NCBI GenBank assembly: GCA_050084985.1
Contig: JBITNC010000001.1
Span: forward strand, 179,986,001-180,050,000
Length of the DNA: 64,000 bases
Reading direction: 5' to 3'
Source: Nageia nagi
Taxonomy: Eukaryota; Pinophyta
Positions within the stretch are counted from its first letter, which is position 1. The number at the start of each line of letters is the position of its first letter. Shown piece after piece: positions 36,176-47,132 of the stretch. The position numbers and the translations under genes were made by a program. Under the pieces are notes generated by a model, which did not search any database, had not been told where the DNA came from, and saw only the letters and a program-made list of their open reading frames with translations.

Positions 36176-36482
36176 TATTCTGACTGAAACACAACATCCC
36201 CTAAAATCTTGCAATTTTGGGGACCCTCAACGCATCATGTATATGCTTCGTTTTGTCGTCGTCAATCCCACCCAAGTTGCGTCTCAAAGACATAGATTCA
36301 TGGACAACCTATTATAGTTCAAGCCACTTCCTTCGTCTAGGGTTAGTCATGTCAAGATAGGAATTTCAAAATCTCTAAAAAAATGGATAAGTCTGGGAAA
36401 GGTAAAAGTCGATCTTAGGTGAGAACTAGGGAGTCTAGGAAGAGTCGGAGCTTGATCAAAGCAAACTGGGGATCTCCAAGGG

Positions 36483-37446
36483 CTGGCGCATGCTTCAAAA
36501 AGACAATCTTGTCTTTTTGAACCATGCGACTGGGCCTAGGGGTCATCCAGACAGAAGGGAAGGCTCAAGAACGGAATTTGGGCACTTGCAAGCCCAGCAC
36601 ATGCCTCCAGAAGACAAAATCTTGTCTTTCCTGGGCATGCGCCAAACACAGGGAGCGAAATGAAGCCAAAGTAAGCATGGAAAACCCAAGGCAAAGGCAC
36701 TACAAGGCTAGCGCATGGTTTAAAAAGACAAAATCTTGTCTTTTTGAACCATGCGACTTGGCCAGGAGGACAAGATGAGCAAGTTCGGAGGTCGGGAAAT
36801 GATCATGAGTCATCCAGGAGGCTGGCACATGCTTCAAAAAGACAAAATCTTGTCTTTTTTAACTATGCACCAAGCCTAGAAAGGCTGCCAGTCTGAGCAA
36901 AGTGGAAAATTTGACAAGTCCCCGGACTCAGGAAACTCAAGACCAACTCAAGCATGCCCAAGGGGTTGGCGCATGGTCTAAAAAGACAAATTCTTGTCTT
37001 TTTGACACATGTGCCAAGCCTAGGAAGCCTTAGGATTTGAAAAAAGTAAAAATTTGGCTAAGGCATGGGCACTTGAAGATCAAACTCTGGAAAATAGGCC
37101 AACTGGAGGCTAGCGCATGCTTCAAAAAAAAAAATCTTATCTTTTTGAACCATGCGACCAAGCTAGATGGACAAGCAAGGCTAGCGCATGCCTTAAAAAG
37201 TCACAAACTTGACTTTTGGAAGCATGCACCAAGCCCACAGGTTGCCCAAGTTGAAATAAAACATCAAAATTGATAAGTACAGCTGACCAGAAGACCCAAA
37301 ATCAAGAAAAATTAGGTTACTGGGTGAGTTAGGTGAACAAGGCAAGCAAGCATGAAGGCAGGAGACCCAAGGTTGGAAGCATACACACCCTTAGGGCTGG
37401 CGCATGGTTCAAAAAGTCACTTTTTTGTCTTTTTTTCCATGCACCA
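36483..37446 (+). repeat. Array of eight hairpins in element B
   Basis: Units start near 36483, 36598, 36710, 36822, 36966, 37112, 37181 and 37397, in the same order and nearly the same spacing as in A. The outer stem is GGCGCATG / CATGCG(A/C)C and the inner stem AAAAAGACA / TGTCTTTTT. Unit 7 has AAAAAGTCA paired with TGACTTTT, that is, both arms changed together relative to the consensus. Confidence 0.85.
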
Positions 37447-37539
37447 AGCTAGGTTGAGCATTAAAACCCAAACGTTTGAGCACAAGCGGCTTTATAGGAG
37501 GTTCTGGGCTGGCACACATCTCGAGGTCAGCCAGGTGGG

Positions 37540-37692
37540 AGAAGGATATGATGAGGGTCACCGACAAGGTAGAGCGTAGCATGGTGAAGAATGGGCCGAA
37601 GCTATCAAAGATGCTACATGGATTGGAGCTCACAGCCCAATTCTTGGACTACTTTGAACGGCGTGTAGAAGCGTTGGAGCCACCATCTGCCT
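37540..37692 (+). pseudogene. C-terminal remnant of the A/C-family ORF in element B
   Basis: Frame VTDKVERSMVKNGPKLSKM then LHGLELTAQFLDYFERRVEALE, ending at a TAG (37692-37694), matches A 18390-18527 (VDKVGRRITRNGPKLS..LHGLELTAKFLDEDFERRIEVLG). Upstream the frame runs into hairpin-region DNA, so the rest of the protein has been lost. Confidence 0.8.
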
Positions 37693-38807
37693 AGTCACAA
37701 TATTTGTTGTCTTGCATTTATTATATTTCATAAGTTATTTTTGGAGGCTTTATTTATTTGTTAATAAATTCCCAAATTTGTGATGGATCAGGATTTGCTC
37801 CCACAAATTTGGAGGACATCTTGTAATGCCATGTGGCAATGTTTGATTGGACCACTTATTATTTCTTGGAACTCGTAATTAGAGTTAGGGCAACATCTAG
37901 GGTTGCTCTAAAAATATTTATAGCCCATTTGGGCTCATTTGTAGAGATCAGACATTCTTTGCAACTGGGGACTACTTACATAATACTTTCAATCTTGCAA
38001 GTTTTCCCTTTTCGCAATTGTGATATAATTCCAAGAAATTGAAGTGAGCTTGTTTTCATTTGGGACTATGAAAATGAATGAGTGTTACATTTTTATGCTA
38101 TCTTGAGTATTTGAGACATTTAATAAACCTTGTTGGTGGATAAAAGAATGCTTGTATATCCTTTCGAAATATTTAAAGAAGTGTTTGATTGTAAAGTTTC
38201 ATAGTTTGCACATGAGATTAGTGTGTTCTAAGATGACTTGTGTATGTTGCTTAATATAGGAACTTCACTCCACAATTGAGTTCTACCCACATGATACCTT
38301 TCTTATCCATCGCCTTAGCGCCAAGCTCCTCTCGTTGGGATGTTCGTGTTGTCGCCTTTCGAGTTGGATTTGGGGTGAATGGAACCTATGCCAAACCTGC
38401 ACAAGTTCAGTCTTAGAAAATCGTACTAATCGGTGAGAACATTGCCCTAGAGCTGAATTCATATATCACCGTCTTTCCACAACTCTTTTTCTTTATTTTC
38501 TAATTCTTTGTGCGGCTTTTGCAAAAAACCTTTTTTTCCTTTTCGTTGAGAAACAACCATTCCTGGAGTAGAGACCCTTCAAGTCCTTGATTAACAAATT
38601 TCATTTGAGTTGGTAATAGCTTCAAACATCTCCACCATATCACCTGAGTGAACCCTTCCATCCTTCATTTTCAAACCTTTGAGGTAAAAGTCCTCATAGC
38701 CGGTAGGGGTCACACCCTACCACTCAGGTGTTGGAGTCTTTCTACAAGCCTTGTGATCCAATTTACCAATCAGCAAGGGTAGGAAAGAAAAAGCCCCCAA
38801 CACTCCC

Positions 38808-39013
38808 CATTTTTGTTCTTCAAACAGATCCTATTTTGTAAGGGTTTAGAAACATCAATATTTGCACAAAGACATGTTGAGGCATACCTCTATGCTTCTC
38901 TTGTATTTTTAATTTTATGCAGGCAAATGAAGGTTCTTAAAGATTTGGCTACCCCTTTTATAAGATCCACACACCAGAAATCCAAGGGTAGGTTTGGAAG
39001 GGTTATGCATATT
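38808..39013 (-). pseudogene. L1-like LINE, part 2: end of the ORF1 N-terminal domain
   Basis: On the minus strand the frame gives ITLPNLPLDFWCVDLIKGVA and later RYASTCLCANIDVSKPL, the DUF4283-type middle of plant LINE ORF1. With element B removed, one CTCCC copy kept, the frame runs on directly into the zinc-knuckle part below 36176. With C removed it connects to 45830 upward. One nonsense codon lies at ~38895. Confidence 0.75.
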
Positions 39014-39201
39014 GGTACTATTGTGCCTACACAACACCCCCCAAAATTTTGCATTTTGAGGACTCTCGAAAATAAAAGGCCAATGTATGTAAGTAAGACA
39101 TCTGTCTAGAAGGAATGTATACATCTTGGTCTAGTTTCAGGAAACATGCTAAACTTGCACATTCATAATCAAATCAAGTCAAAAACCTGCATTTTTCCTC
39201 A

Positions 39202-40615
39202 GTCGCACATTTTGAGGGACATGCTTTTGCACATCCCCTAAATGGTGCAACCAACCTCATGTTGCATTTTCACACTCATACTTGCATTTTTCAGCCTTAG
39301 AGTTGCACTTTCGGGGTCCCTCATGCTGCAAGTCCATTTCTCTTTCATTGCATTTCGTATTTAAGGTCATCATGGTCAAGTTTCAAAGATAAAATAGGTT
39401 TTTCAGCTAGTCGCATGTTTTCAAGTGTATGCTTTTGCACCCACCCAAAACCGTGCGATCAAAACTGGGAACTCATACTTAGCAATTTTTCGCAAAAAGG
39501 CTTAGTTGCATGTTTTTAGGTGTGTGCTTTTAAAGCACCCAACTCAAACCATGCGACCAAGGAGGAGAAGACTAAGACTTAGCCGTTTTTAGAGCTTACA
39601 AGGCCAATCGCATGTTTTTCAGTGTGTGCTTTTGCACCCATCCAAAATCGTGCGACCAAATTCATGGGGTAAAATTTGGTTGTGTCGGACTCAAATTGTT
39701 GACGAGTTTAAGCACATGCATTTGACCACTTCTTGCACTAATCATATAACGGCACCTGTCCTATCCAAGAAGGCTATAAAAGGAAGTTCAACCTCGATCA
39801 TTCTGTTTGGAAGGTTGCCAAGAGCACTGCGTGGAGCTAAGGGAGAAAAAGCACGTCCTTCAAAACTTGCGACCTGTTCAAATTTGCATTTTTTAGTCAT
39901 TTTTCACCTATGTTTGAAATTTCTAGTCTCGGGAAGTGTGCCAAACCCCAAGCGCATCATTTGTTATACATGAAAAAGCAACCCTCCCGAATCATACGCC
40001 CAGTCTCAAACGTTTTGGCTCCGAGTGAAATTGGCAAAGTGTTTGAAATCTAGAGGAAAAGGCCAGGCACAGGGTTTAAGGTGCATGCTTTTGAACTCTT
40101 CTAAAGCGATGCGACCAGGAATTGGGCCCCATCATACATTTAAATTTGACTAAGTTCCCTACCCCCTAGTCGCATGCCTTTTGACACATGCTTTTGCACC
40201 TGTTCTAGACCATGCACCCTCTATTTTAGCTCTACCATTTGAACATGAATCCGACCAACCCAGAGGTGACACGTGGCAACCCGCAAGGTTATAAATATTA
40301 GGCCACCCCTTAGTCACTTTTACCACTTCGTCTCAGATTTTCTCCATACTCCCCAGTCACACCATTTTCTAGCATATGCTTTTGCACTCTTCTAAAACGG
40401 TGCGCCAAGAAAGAAATAAGGAGTTTAAGGGGGCCATTATGCATCCAAATAGCCCTTGAGGTGCATGCTTTGCAGTGCATGCTTTTCCCCTCACCCAGAT
40501 CCATGTGCCTAGGTGTGAGGTGAAGAATTATAACCCAGAATTTGACTAAGTGACCCAAATCCTAGTCGCATGCATTCCAGATAGTGCTTAAGCACTCATC
40601 CAAAACTGTGTGTCC
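39202..40615 (+). repeat. Hairpin array of element C (about nine units)
   Basis: Units near 39202, 39413, 39505, 39607, 40065, 40172, 40352, 40458 and 40563. Each starts (A)GTCGCATG, has an inner GTGCTTTTGCAC-like stem-loop, and ends CGTGCGACCA or CATGCGACC, so the outer arms GTCGCATG and CATGCGAC pair. The inner stem is unrelated to the AAAAAGACA stem of A and B, but the outer GCATG/CATGCG(A/C)C theme and the position in the element are the same. Confidence 0.75.
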
Positions 40616-40723
40616 AGGGTTACAAGGCAAAGTTGGTTAAGTTTGAGATGCCAAGAGTTGGGAAGAGAAGAAGACAAGTGGCAAGCATGCACCTTGCCAT
40701 ACATTCACCCTCAATGCATCTCA

Positions 40724-40730
40724 TATAAAA
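40724..40730 (+). promoter_or_regulatory. TATA-like box upstream of the element C ORF
   Basis: TATAAAA lies 135 bp before the ATG at 40865, in the same position as TATAAATA in element A. Confidence 0.45.
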
Positions 40731-40984
40731 GGAAAGCAGTTTTCATTTAGTGTGTTGGACGTCCTGCAACCCAAACCTACACATTTGGTTCTTTCCTGCT
40801 ACACCCTTCACAGCATCCAAGCTTGTCCTTAGGTCCTTCCAGGGGCATTTTCAAATAATCCTGCATGGCTTCCACTATTAGACCTCCTCCATCAAGAGCC
40901 AGGAAAATTCAAGGACAATTGTTTGAGAGACATGTGACTAAAAACCAGATGGCCCGGCTTTCGAAAGAAAGTTTGATTGAATTT

Positions 40985-40986
<2 letters not shown>

Positions 40987-41031
<45 letters not shown>

Positions 41032-41035
41032 GAGA
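40987..41035. repeat. (GA)n microsatellite inside the element C ORF
   Basis: About 49 bp of AG repeats with two interruptions. In frame it encodes alternating Arg-Glu. It probably expanded by slippage after the ORF lost function. Confidence 0.9.
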
Positions 41036-41360
41036 AACCAGAGCTCCCTGAAGCCAAATTTAAAGGGAGATACATCTTTGTTGGTGATATAAACTGGGAA
41101 AACTTGGACCCCATCCAGACTTTAGCCTCTACTGCCTCCATCAATAAGGAGTACATATCAAAAGAGCTTATCCACACTTGTGGCTTGTTCAATGCCACTA
41201 TGATGCCTTTTGCAGTACCTTTTCCTGATTTGTGCTATGAGGTAGCCAGGAGATGTGCATACGACAAGAGAGTCCTACAGGACACAGAGGGAAATGTAAT
41301 TATGGACTTCTCCCCTGTTGGAATTGAAGCAGCCTTTGGTTGGAAAAGGTATGGGGACGA

Positions 41361-41448
41361 CTACACACTAGCATATTCTGAGGAGTTCCATGATTCCATA
41401 GCCTCTACACACTAGCATATTCTGAGGAGTTCCATGATTCCATAGCCT
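41361..41448. repeat. Perfect 44-bp tandem duplication in the element C ORF
   Basis: CTACACACTAGCATATTCTG.. through ..CCATAGCCT occurs twice with no difference (41361-41404 and 41405-41448). Since 44 is not a multiple of three it shifts the frame and creates a stop at 41413-41415. Perfect identity suggests it is recent compared with the rest of the element. Confidence 0.95.
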
Positions 41449-44400
41449 GGCCTGGGGACTACATTCGACCATGGTTACTTGAAGATTATCAGAATCTTCA
41501 GAGCCAAAGGCTGATCAACACTCGTATAGAGGATTTTTTGCCTGTTGTGGCCAAGCTGATCACTCTTTTGTCTAAGGTCACTGGTCAAGAAAATGATACT
41601 AAGTATAGAAGGGAGTTTACGAGCTTCATTGCGGTTATTAGCTCGAAGAGAGCTATCCGATGGGCTGGGGTAATCAGTGATGCCCTACACCAACAGTTAG
41701 CTTATTTTGGCTCCTCGAAGAGATTCTACATGAATTCCTATCTTGTGTACTTGTTATTGCATGGCAAGGTCAGGTCTAAGGAGTTGGCTGATGAAAGATA
41801 TTTAGAACAAAAGAGCACCCCCATGTGGCGAGCTTATCCAAAGTGGTGGTACCCAAACAAGTTCCAGAATTTCTGTGACAGAATTGGTATGATATCTACA
41901 AAGATATCAAAGGGGAGTCAATGGTGAAGAGAATTTTTGATGCAGTCGTCCAAGCCATCAGTGTACATGTAGATATCTTCCTGCAGAATGCTGACCATAC
42001 ATTCATCAGAGCCTATGGCTCAAAAAGAGCGACCCTTGCTCCTACCAAGATATGCCAGCGACAGACTCATCCTCATGGAGTTTGCTAAGCAACTCTTGTT
42101 CTTTAAAGAGAAAGTTTGGAAGAAGAAGAATGCGACCATTAACTTGGCTATCTGAATTGCAAGGTATGTGTGTCAGACGTGGGTTGACGTAGCTAGAATG
42201 AAGGAGCTGCAACAGTATGCCTTCTCCAAAAAGGCAACAGCGAGAAACTATGATCCTAGAAATAATTGCACATTTCTACAGCACTACATTCCACAAACCT
42301 ATCGCTTTTCAGCATAAATCTTTGGAGAGTGTGGAGAAGTATTGAAACGTGCAAGATGAGGAGATTGCAAAGATAAATGCTCTCCTGAGCAAGAAAAAGG
42401 CTCCCCTCCAGGTAGAGAAACCACCTCAGAAACCCCGAACTACTAAATCTAGATCTACAGAGGTCCCTCTCAGGATCGAGTCATCTCTTCCTTTTGTTCG
42501 AATTGCACCACCACCAGTTAAGGCACCCTTGCTTCCTGTTGGAAGGAGGCAAGAGGCTCCGAGGGAGCACATTCCAGGCCCTAGCAAGCGTAGTGTAGTA
42601 ATGGCTGATCTCAAGGATGCTGGCTATCATACTATCCCCTCGAATGTACTGGATGAGGCTTGTGCCAGTGATTCGCCCATAAAAGAGGTCCCTTCCAGAC
42701 CCACTTGTTCTTCTGGATGTAGGGAGAAGGTTCCCCCTTTGCAACCAAGTTCTACTTCCAGTTTTGAACATCCCACTTCCTCCTCCAATGAAGAGACTGA
42801 TGAAGAACCCGACTGTAAACTAGAAGACTCCGGAGAAGAGTCAAAAAGCCGTGGTGAAAGAGAAGAAGAAGAGGAAGATGATGATGATGCTACCGATTAA
42901 AAAGATGTAGCTATACGTGCCTTTGCACTCGATGAGACGGAGATTGAAACTCTTCCAGATGAAAATGAGATAGTGCACGTTGGAACCTATGATGATGAGG
43001 TCCAGATCGTTGGAGATAGGTGTACTAGAGAGGTGGGTGCTTCCAAACCCTCTCTTGCCAAGCATAGGAAAAGGTCCCCTTCTTCATAAAAACCCTCTAC
43101 AAAGAGAACGAGCCATGAAAGGTGCCCCTAGCCACGGAATAAAGGCATATCTATAGGTGGCGATGGAGGAGATGAAGAGGATGAAGGAGAGATTGAGGAA
43201 CAAAAGAAGAAGAGAAGGTAGGAAGAGCACCAAGGCAAGGAGATTACCTTAGTTCAGACCACTCCAGCAAAAGAGGTCAAGAAGATCAACAAAGGACGAT
43301 TGTTGGTACAGAGGTTTCCTCCCCAGCCAACGCATCCAAATCTTGACCTAGATGCCTGCCTTAGAGCCCTCAGCATAATTACAGCTCATGATGAAGACAT
43401 AGACCAAGATCTACGCTCTAAAAATGAGGAAGAGGAGCTTTTAGATGGTTAAAAGATTTGAAGGGTTGATACATTTGTCTCCACCTCCCGAAAGGAAATC
43501 TCCATCAGCCATTGCTATTCAAAGGAGAAACATCCTCAAAGAGCAAAAGATTATGTTATCGAGACATTTAAGATGCTTGTGAAACTATGATTGACAACCT
43601 GTAAACATAGTCACTCAAAACGTTGCAGTCGTGGAGAAAGAGGGGTACGAAGCCAAGAAGGAGGTGAAAAGGCTGAAAAGGGAACTCACGGCCAGCAAGA
43701 AGATCATCAAGGAGTTCTAGAAGGTCAATACCACCCCTCAGATCTACAGAAGCAGACCTCCTTCCATGAGAGATGGGATTTGATGAAAAGAGTAGCTGAA
43801 GAAAGAAATGATGGAGGCTATCGAGAGATTGTCTTCTCGAATTTACAAGCTCCTTGCTGAAGGTGTGGAAATCAGGGACCTTAAGACACAAATATCAACA
43901 CACCTTAGCACATTGAATGGCCATTTTCCCAACGTCTCCCATCTGCAACATGTTTACGCTGACAATCCTAAGAAGTTAGTCTATTGCCACAAGTTCACAT
44001 ACCACCACAATTGGTTGAATCATGCACTCGAAAAGTGTAACGCAGTCTTGAAGCTCATAATCCCCTTGAGATTGGAGGTCGAGGAACAGATGAGTTACTA
44101 TGCCTATCAGCTAAAGTTCCAAGGGGAGGACAACAATGTGAGAAAGAAGGAGGTGGTATTGGTAGAGGCTCAGAACATGATATAGGAGCATCTAGACATC
44201 GATGATCTCAATTTGCTGAAGGCAGGGCATCCTATCGACCGCAAAAGGCGGATGGTCATCTAGAGGCACTAGATGCAGGCTACATCTAAGAAGATAGAGG
44301 ACTACTTTCCGTAGAATGGTAGCACCATCGGTATGATTTCCGGGGGCATGCGGAAGACTGTGACATTCTTGGAGGAGACCATTGAATCGTACGATCTCAC

Positions 44401-44548
44401 CAACAAGGAGTGGAACTCCGCCAGTACCGAATCAAATCTTGCCTAAGTCTGATCCACTCACAGATTTACTTTGTGATATTTGTTCTTTTGTTTAAATGCA
44501 TATTTGATGGTGGTTGTTATGTTAGATTCTATTTACTTGATTTGACTG

Positions 44549-44641
44549 GTGCAAGGATGAGTTTTTGCTCCCGCCGGGTCAATCTATCAGACTCATTTAT
44601 GACTCTGATCGATGCAGGGATGAGGTTTTGCCCCCGCCGGT
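44549..44641. repeat. Duplicated GGATGAG..GCTCCCGCCGG segment in element C
   Basis: TGCAAGGATGAGTTTTTGCTCCC-GCCGGGTCA and TGCAGGGATGAGGTTTTGCCCCC-GCCGGTTCA lie 62 bp apart. They correspond to the single motif after the ORF stop in A and B. Confidence 0.6.
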
Positions 44642-45829
44642 TCAGATGTCAAACTTTTCATTGCATATTTGATTTGATTTTGAGTAGTTTAGAGGTAGAT
44701 TAAATGCACTCTAGTAGTGGCATTTATATTTTGTCAGACTTTTAAGTGCCACTTGCATCATTTCATGTGAACAATCTGATTTTGTATCGGTATGTGTGTT
44801 GCATGTGTGCACATCATATCAGATTTGATGCCCTTAGGTAAACACTTCTAGTGGCATATTTATACTCCATCATGGCCTTTTAGAAGAGGATTTGGCATTT
44901 GGGATTTTTGCATTTGGAATACTACTGATGTTGAGAATTTTACGCATATTTGCACATGTGAGACTCTGCATTTAATAGAAGTATTACATATTGAGGATCT
45001 TGCATTTCGAGATGTTGGTTTCAAACCTTTACATGTGTAAGATTCTTTGAGTTTGTTTAAAGCTTTTACATTCTGTTGCATAAAGGTTTGCTGCATAAGG
45101 GGTTCTATGCATGTTCATTATTGAATATCATTATGAATGTATTTCTTTTGTGGGATGAGATTATAAAGTTAATATTGTGAAGGATATCATTTGTGGGATC
45201 ATGCATATTTGAATAATTGTCCCCTTGGAGTTGCATATTGAATATTCATTGAAGTAGTTTGAGTCGTTCTTTGCATGGTTTGTACGTAAGTCGATGTATT
45301 CTAAGGCTCATAGCTTGTCTTTATACCATTCGATTAGGTTCCTATGCTCACACCTCACCTCATTCATTTCTTCCCACTGAGTCTTCCACTAAGACCCTAC
45401 AGCTTCTTGCTCTTGTCTAGTAGTGATTTGAGCACATATTGCTATTTGTTGCCCGACTTGATAGTGAGTACATTGACCTTAATGAATTTGAAGATGACCT
45501 GCAGAGACACTACATCACTGGTGATACCTTCATAAGTTCATCTTTCCCTGTATTCCTTGGCATTTATCCCTGTGTTTGTCCCTGCATTTGTGATCTTTCT
45601 TCGCTTTCATTCACATTTGTAGTCATTTCTCATTGTGGAGAAGAACTCTGGCGTTGTATTTCCCTTGTATACGGTTAACAACATGCATCTCTGACTATTG
45701 TGCCTTAAAGACCATATTCCATGTGAGAGGTTGGGGTAACCAGTCCTTTCAGGCGGAAACAAGTAACGTTGTTTCCTCCAAGTCTTGTGCATGTTTTGGA
45801 CTAGGAAAGAAAAACATACCAACAGGTAC

Positions 45830-46400
45830 CACTTCAAAAGATACTTTTTCAGGTCTAAAACTAGGATACCATTTTTTCAAATGTAAACCACTTTTACCGA
45901 ACCACCAAGGTCCATTTTCCAGTACCCATTCCATGTCTTCTTCAACATTAAACTCACAAATCAGGAAGTCACATGAGAGGGTTCCCATTTCTACATTTCC
46001 TTTAATGATCCAATTTTCTTTGATCCATTTTCTGACATTTTCCAGCACTAGTCTGGATCCCATAAATTTCCCAACCAGAGACAGCCTTCTTGTTTCATCT
46101 ATTTTCGATGTCAGCTCATCAAGCATAATTATTTTGGACATATCTTGTCATATTCAACTTTTTGGATATCTACGGGTACTCCTATGCTTAGTTTGGGCAT
46201 TCCGTTTTTGGTTTTTAAAGTCCAGAATCCGAGAGGGTTCCCCCCCAGGAAGGTTTGGGGTCCATGGTTTTGTTGCTTACCTGCTAATCACATGTGCTGT
46301 CTGATCTGTCCTGATCCCCTTCATTTGGGGATTCTCTGTTCATGGGCTTCATTCTCCCTTCTTCCCACCCCTTAAAATTTGAAATCGCCCGCTCCTGTAA
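45830..46400 (-). pseudogene. L1-like LINE, part 1: 5' end and N-terminus of ORF1
   Basis: ATG at 46141 (MSKIIMLDELTSKIDETRRL) with DUF4283-type features: FMGSRLVLENVRKWIKENW, DFLICEFNVEEDMEWVLENG and PWWFGKSGLHLKKWYPSFRP. The domain stops at the target duplication of element C (45825-45829) and continues at 39013 downward. About 250 bp upstream of the ATG are probably the LINE 5' UTR; the exact 5' end is not clear. Confidence 0.75.
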
Positions 46401-47132
46401 ACTAACAATATGGCAACCATAGAGTTTCTGATTATTTACAATATGAAGAATCTGTATGTATACCCACTGACTGATGCAACAGCAAATATTAGAAGTTGGA
46501 ACTAATCAGATATCTCTGTCATTATATAGTATAGCTGCAATTGGAAATGATGCTTCTTAGTTTGATTTTCAGCTTGCTCAGTTAAGTACAAGTACATGAT
46601 TATTTTTTTCTCAGATGAAAGCCTGATCTAAGATGTTTTTCCTTCATGCCTAGCTGGGAAGGAAAAGCTTTAGTGAGCTTTCTACATTAGTTTATATTTT
46701 TCCTTATGCCTGGATGGGAAGGAAAAGTTTTATATAAGCCTTCTGCATTAGTTTGAGTCTGTATAGTATAACTCTGATTTTCTTCCAAGTAACCTATTCC
46801 ACCAGATGAATATGCCTTTGCAGAGAAATAAAAATGTAAAATACTTATCAGCATATATCAGCCTTCTTACAAAAAGAATGGCATACCAAGAGATCCATCA
46901 AAATCATAACAAATTGGCAGGACTGGAAATCCCATGGGATCAAGTCATTTACAGAGTTGCAGTATGCAGCAGGGTTTCTAGTATACTAAATTGTTGATGA
47001 CCAGCAATAGACAATCAAAAGAGTTATGGTTGGAAGATTATATAACTTTGTTTCTTGTTGCTTGTAAACAGCTACAGTTTAGAAGATAGACGACTAATGT
47101 GTTAGTCATAACCTCTCGGATGCTATGAATGT
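46401..47132. other. Intronic DNA with a small tandem duplication
   Basis: Between the LINE 5' end and the left LTR of element G. A 62-bp unit (TTTTTCCTT.ATGCCT-G-TGGGAAGGAAAAG-TTTA) is duplicated at 46634-46755. No gene. Confidence 0.6.

Larger units (their letters stand above)
36176..38802 (+). mobile_element. Element B: 2.6 kb internally deleted member of the hairpin-array family
   Basis: It starts TATTCTGACTGAAACACAAC (A has TGTTGTGACTGAAACACAAC) and ends AAAAAGCCCCCAACA like A. CTCCC is duplicated at 36171-36175 and 38803-38807. It keeps the eight-hairpin array (36483-37446), the last ~50 codons of the ORF (37540-37692, LHGLELTAQFLDYFERRVE), the GGATCAGGATTTGCTCCC motif, and the 3' region including TATTTATAG (37915). 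About 3.3 kb of coding region present in A is absent, with the junction near 37525-37540. It lies in the ORF1 region of a LINE. Confidence 0.85.
40865..44443 (+). pseudogene. Unknown long ORF of element C (same family as in A)
   Basis: It starts MASTIRPPPSRARKIQGQLF at 40865 and soon meets a (GA)n run (40987-41035). The conserved domain is at 41101-42110: FNATMMPFAVPFPDLC, RVLQDTEGNVIMDFSP, then (after a 44-bp tandem duplication that breaks the frame at 41404) LITLLSKVTGQ.., KRFYMNSYLVYLLLHGK and RAYPKW. Then come a Pro/Ser- and Glu/Asp-rich linker (42349-42900), Lys/Glu-rich segments (42900-43800) and a helical C-terminal part (43808-44180, HLQHVYADNPKKLVYCHKF). Many shifts and TAG stops are present. 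Function unknown; no nuclease, polymerase or capsid motif is visible. Confidence 0.7.
39019..45824 (+). mobile_element. Element C: 6.8 kb LTR-like element with hairpin array and unknown ORF
   Basis: It starts TATTGTGCCTACACAACACC, then CCCCAAAAT..CATTTTGAGGAC, and ends GGAAAGAAAAACATACCAACA. GGTAC is duplicated at 39014-39018 and 45825-45829. Layout as in A: hairpin array (39202-40615), TATAAAA (40724), long ORF (40865-~44443), GGATGAG..GCTCCC motif (twice), and a 3' region with GGGGTAACCAGTCCT (45733). The hairpin sequences differ from A and B, so C is a separate subfamily. It inserted into LINE ORF1, and removing it restores the LINE frame. Confidence 0.8.

Noticed and set aside
42349-42900. 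183-codon frame in element C as an independent gene
   Set aside because: It is the Pro/Ser- and acid-rich linker of the element C ORF, in the position of the linker of A.
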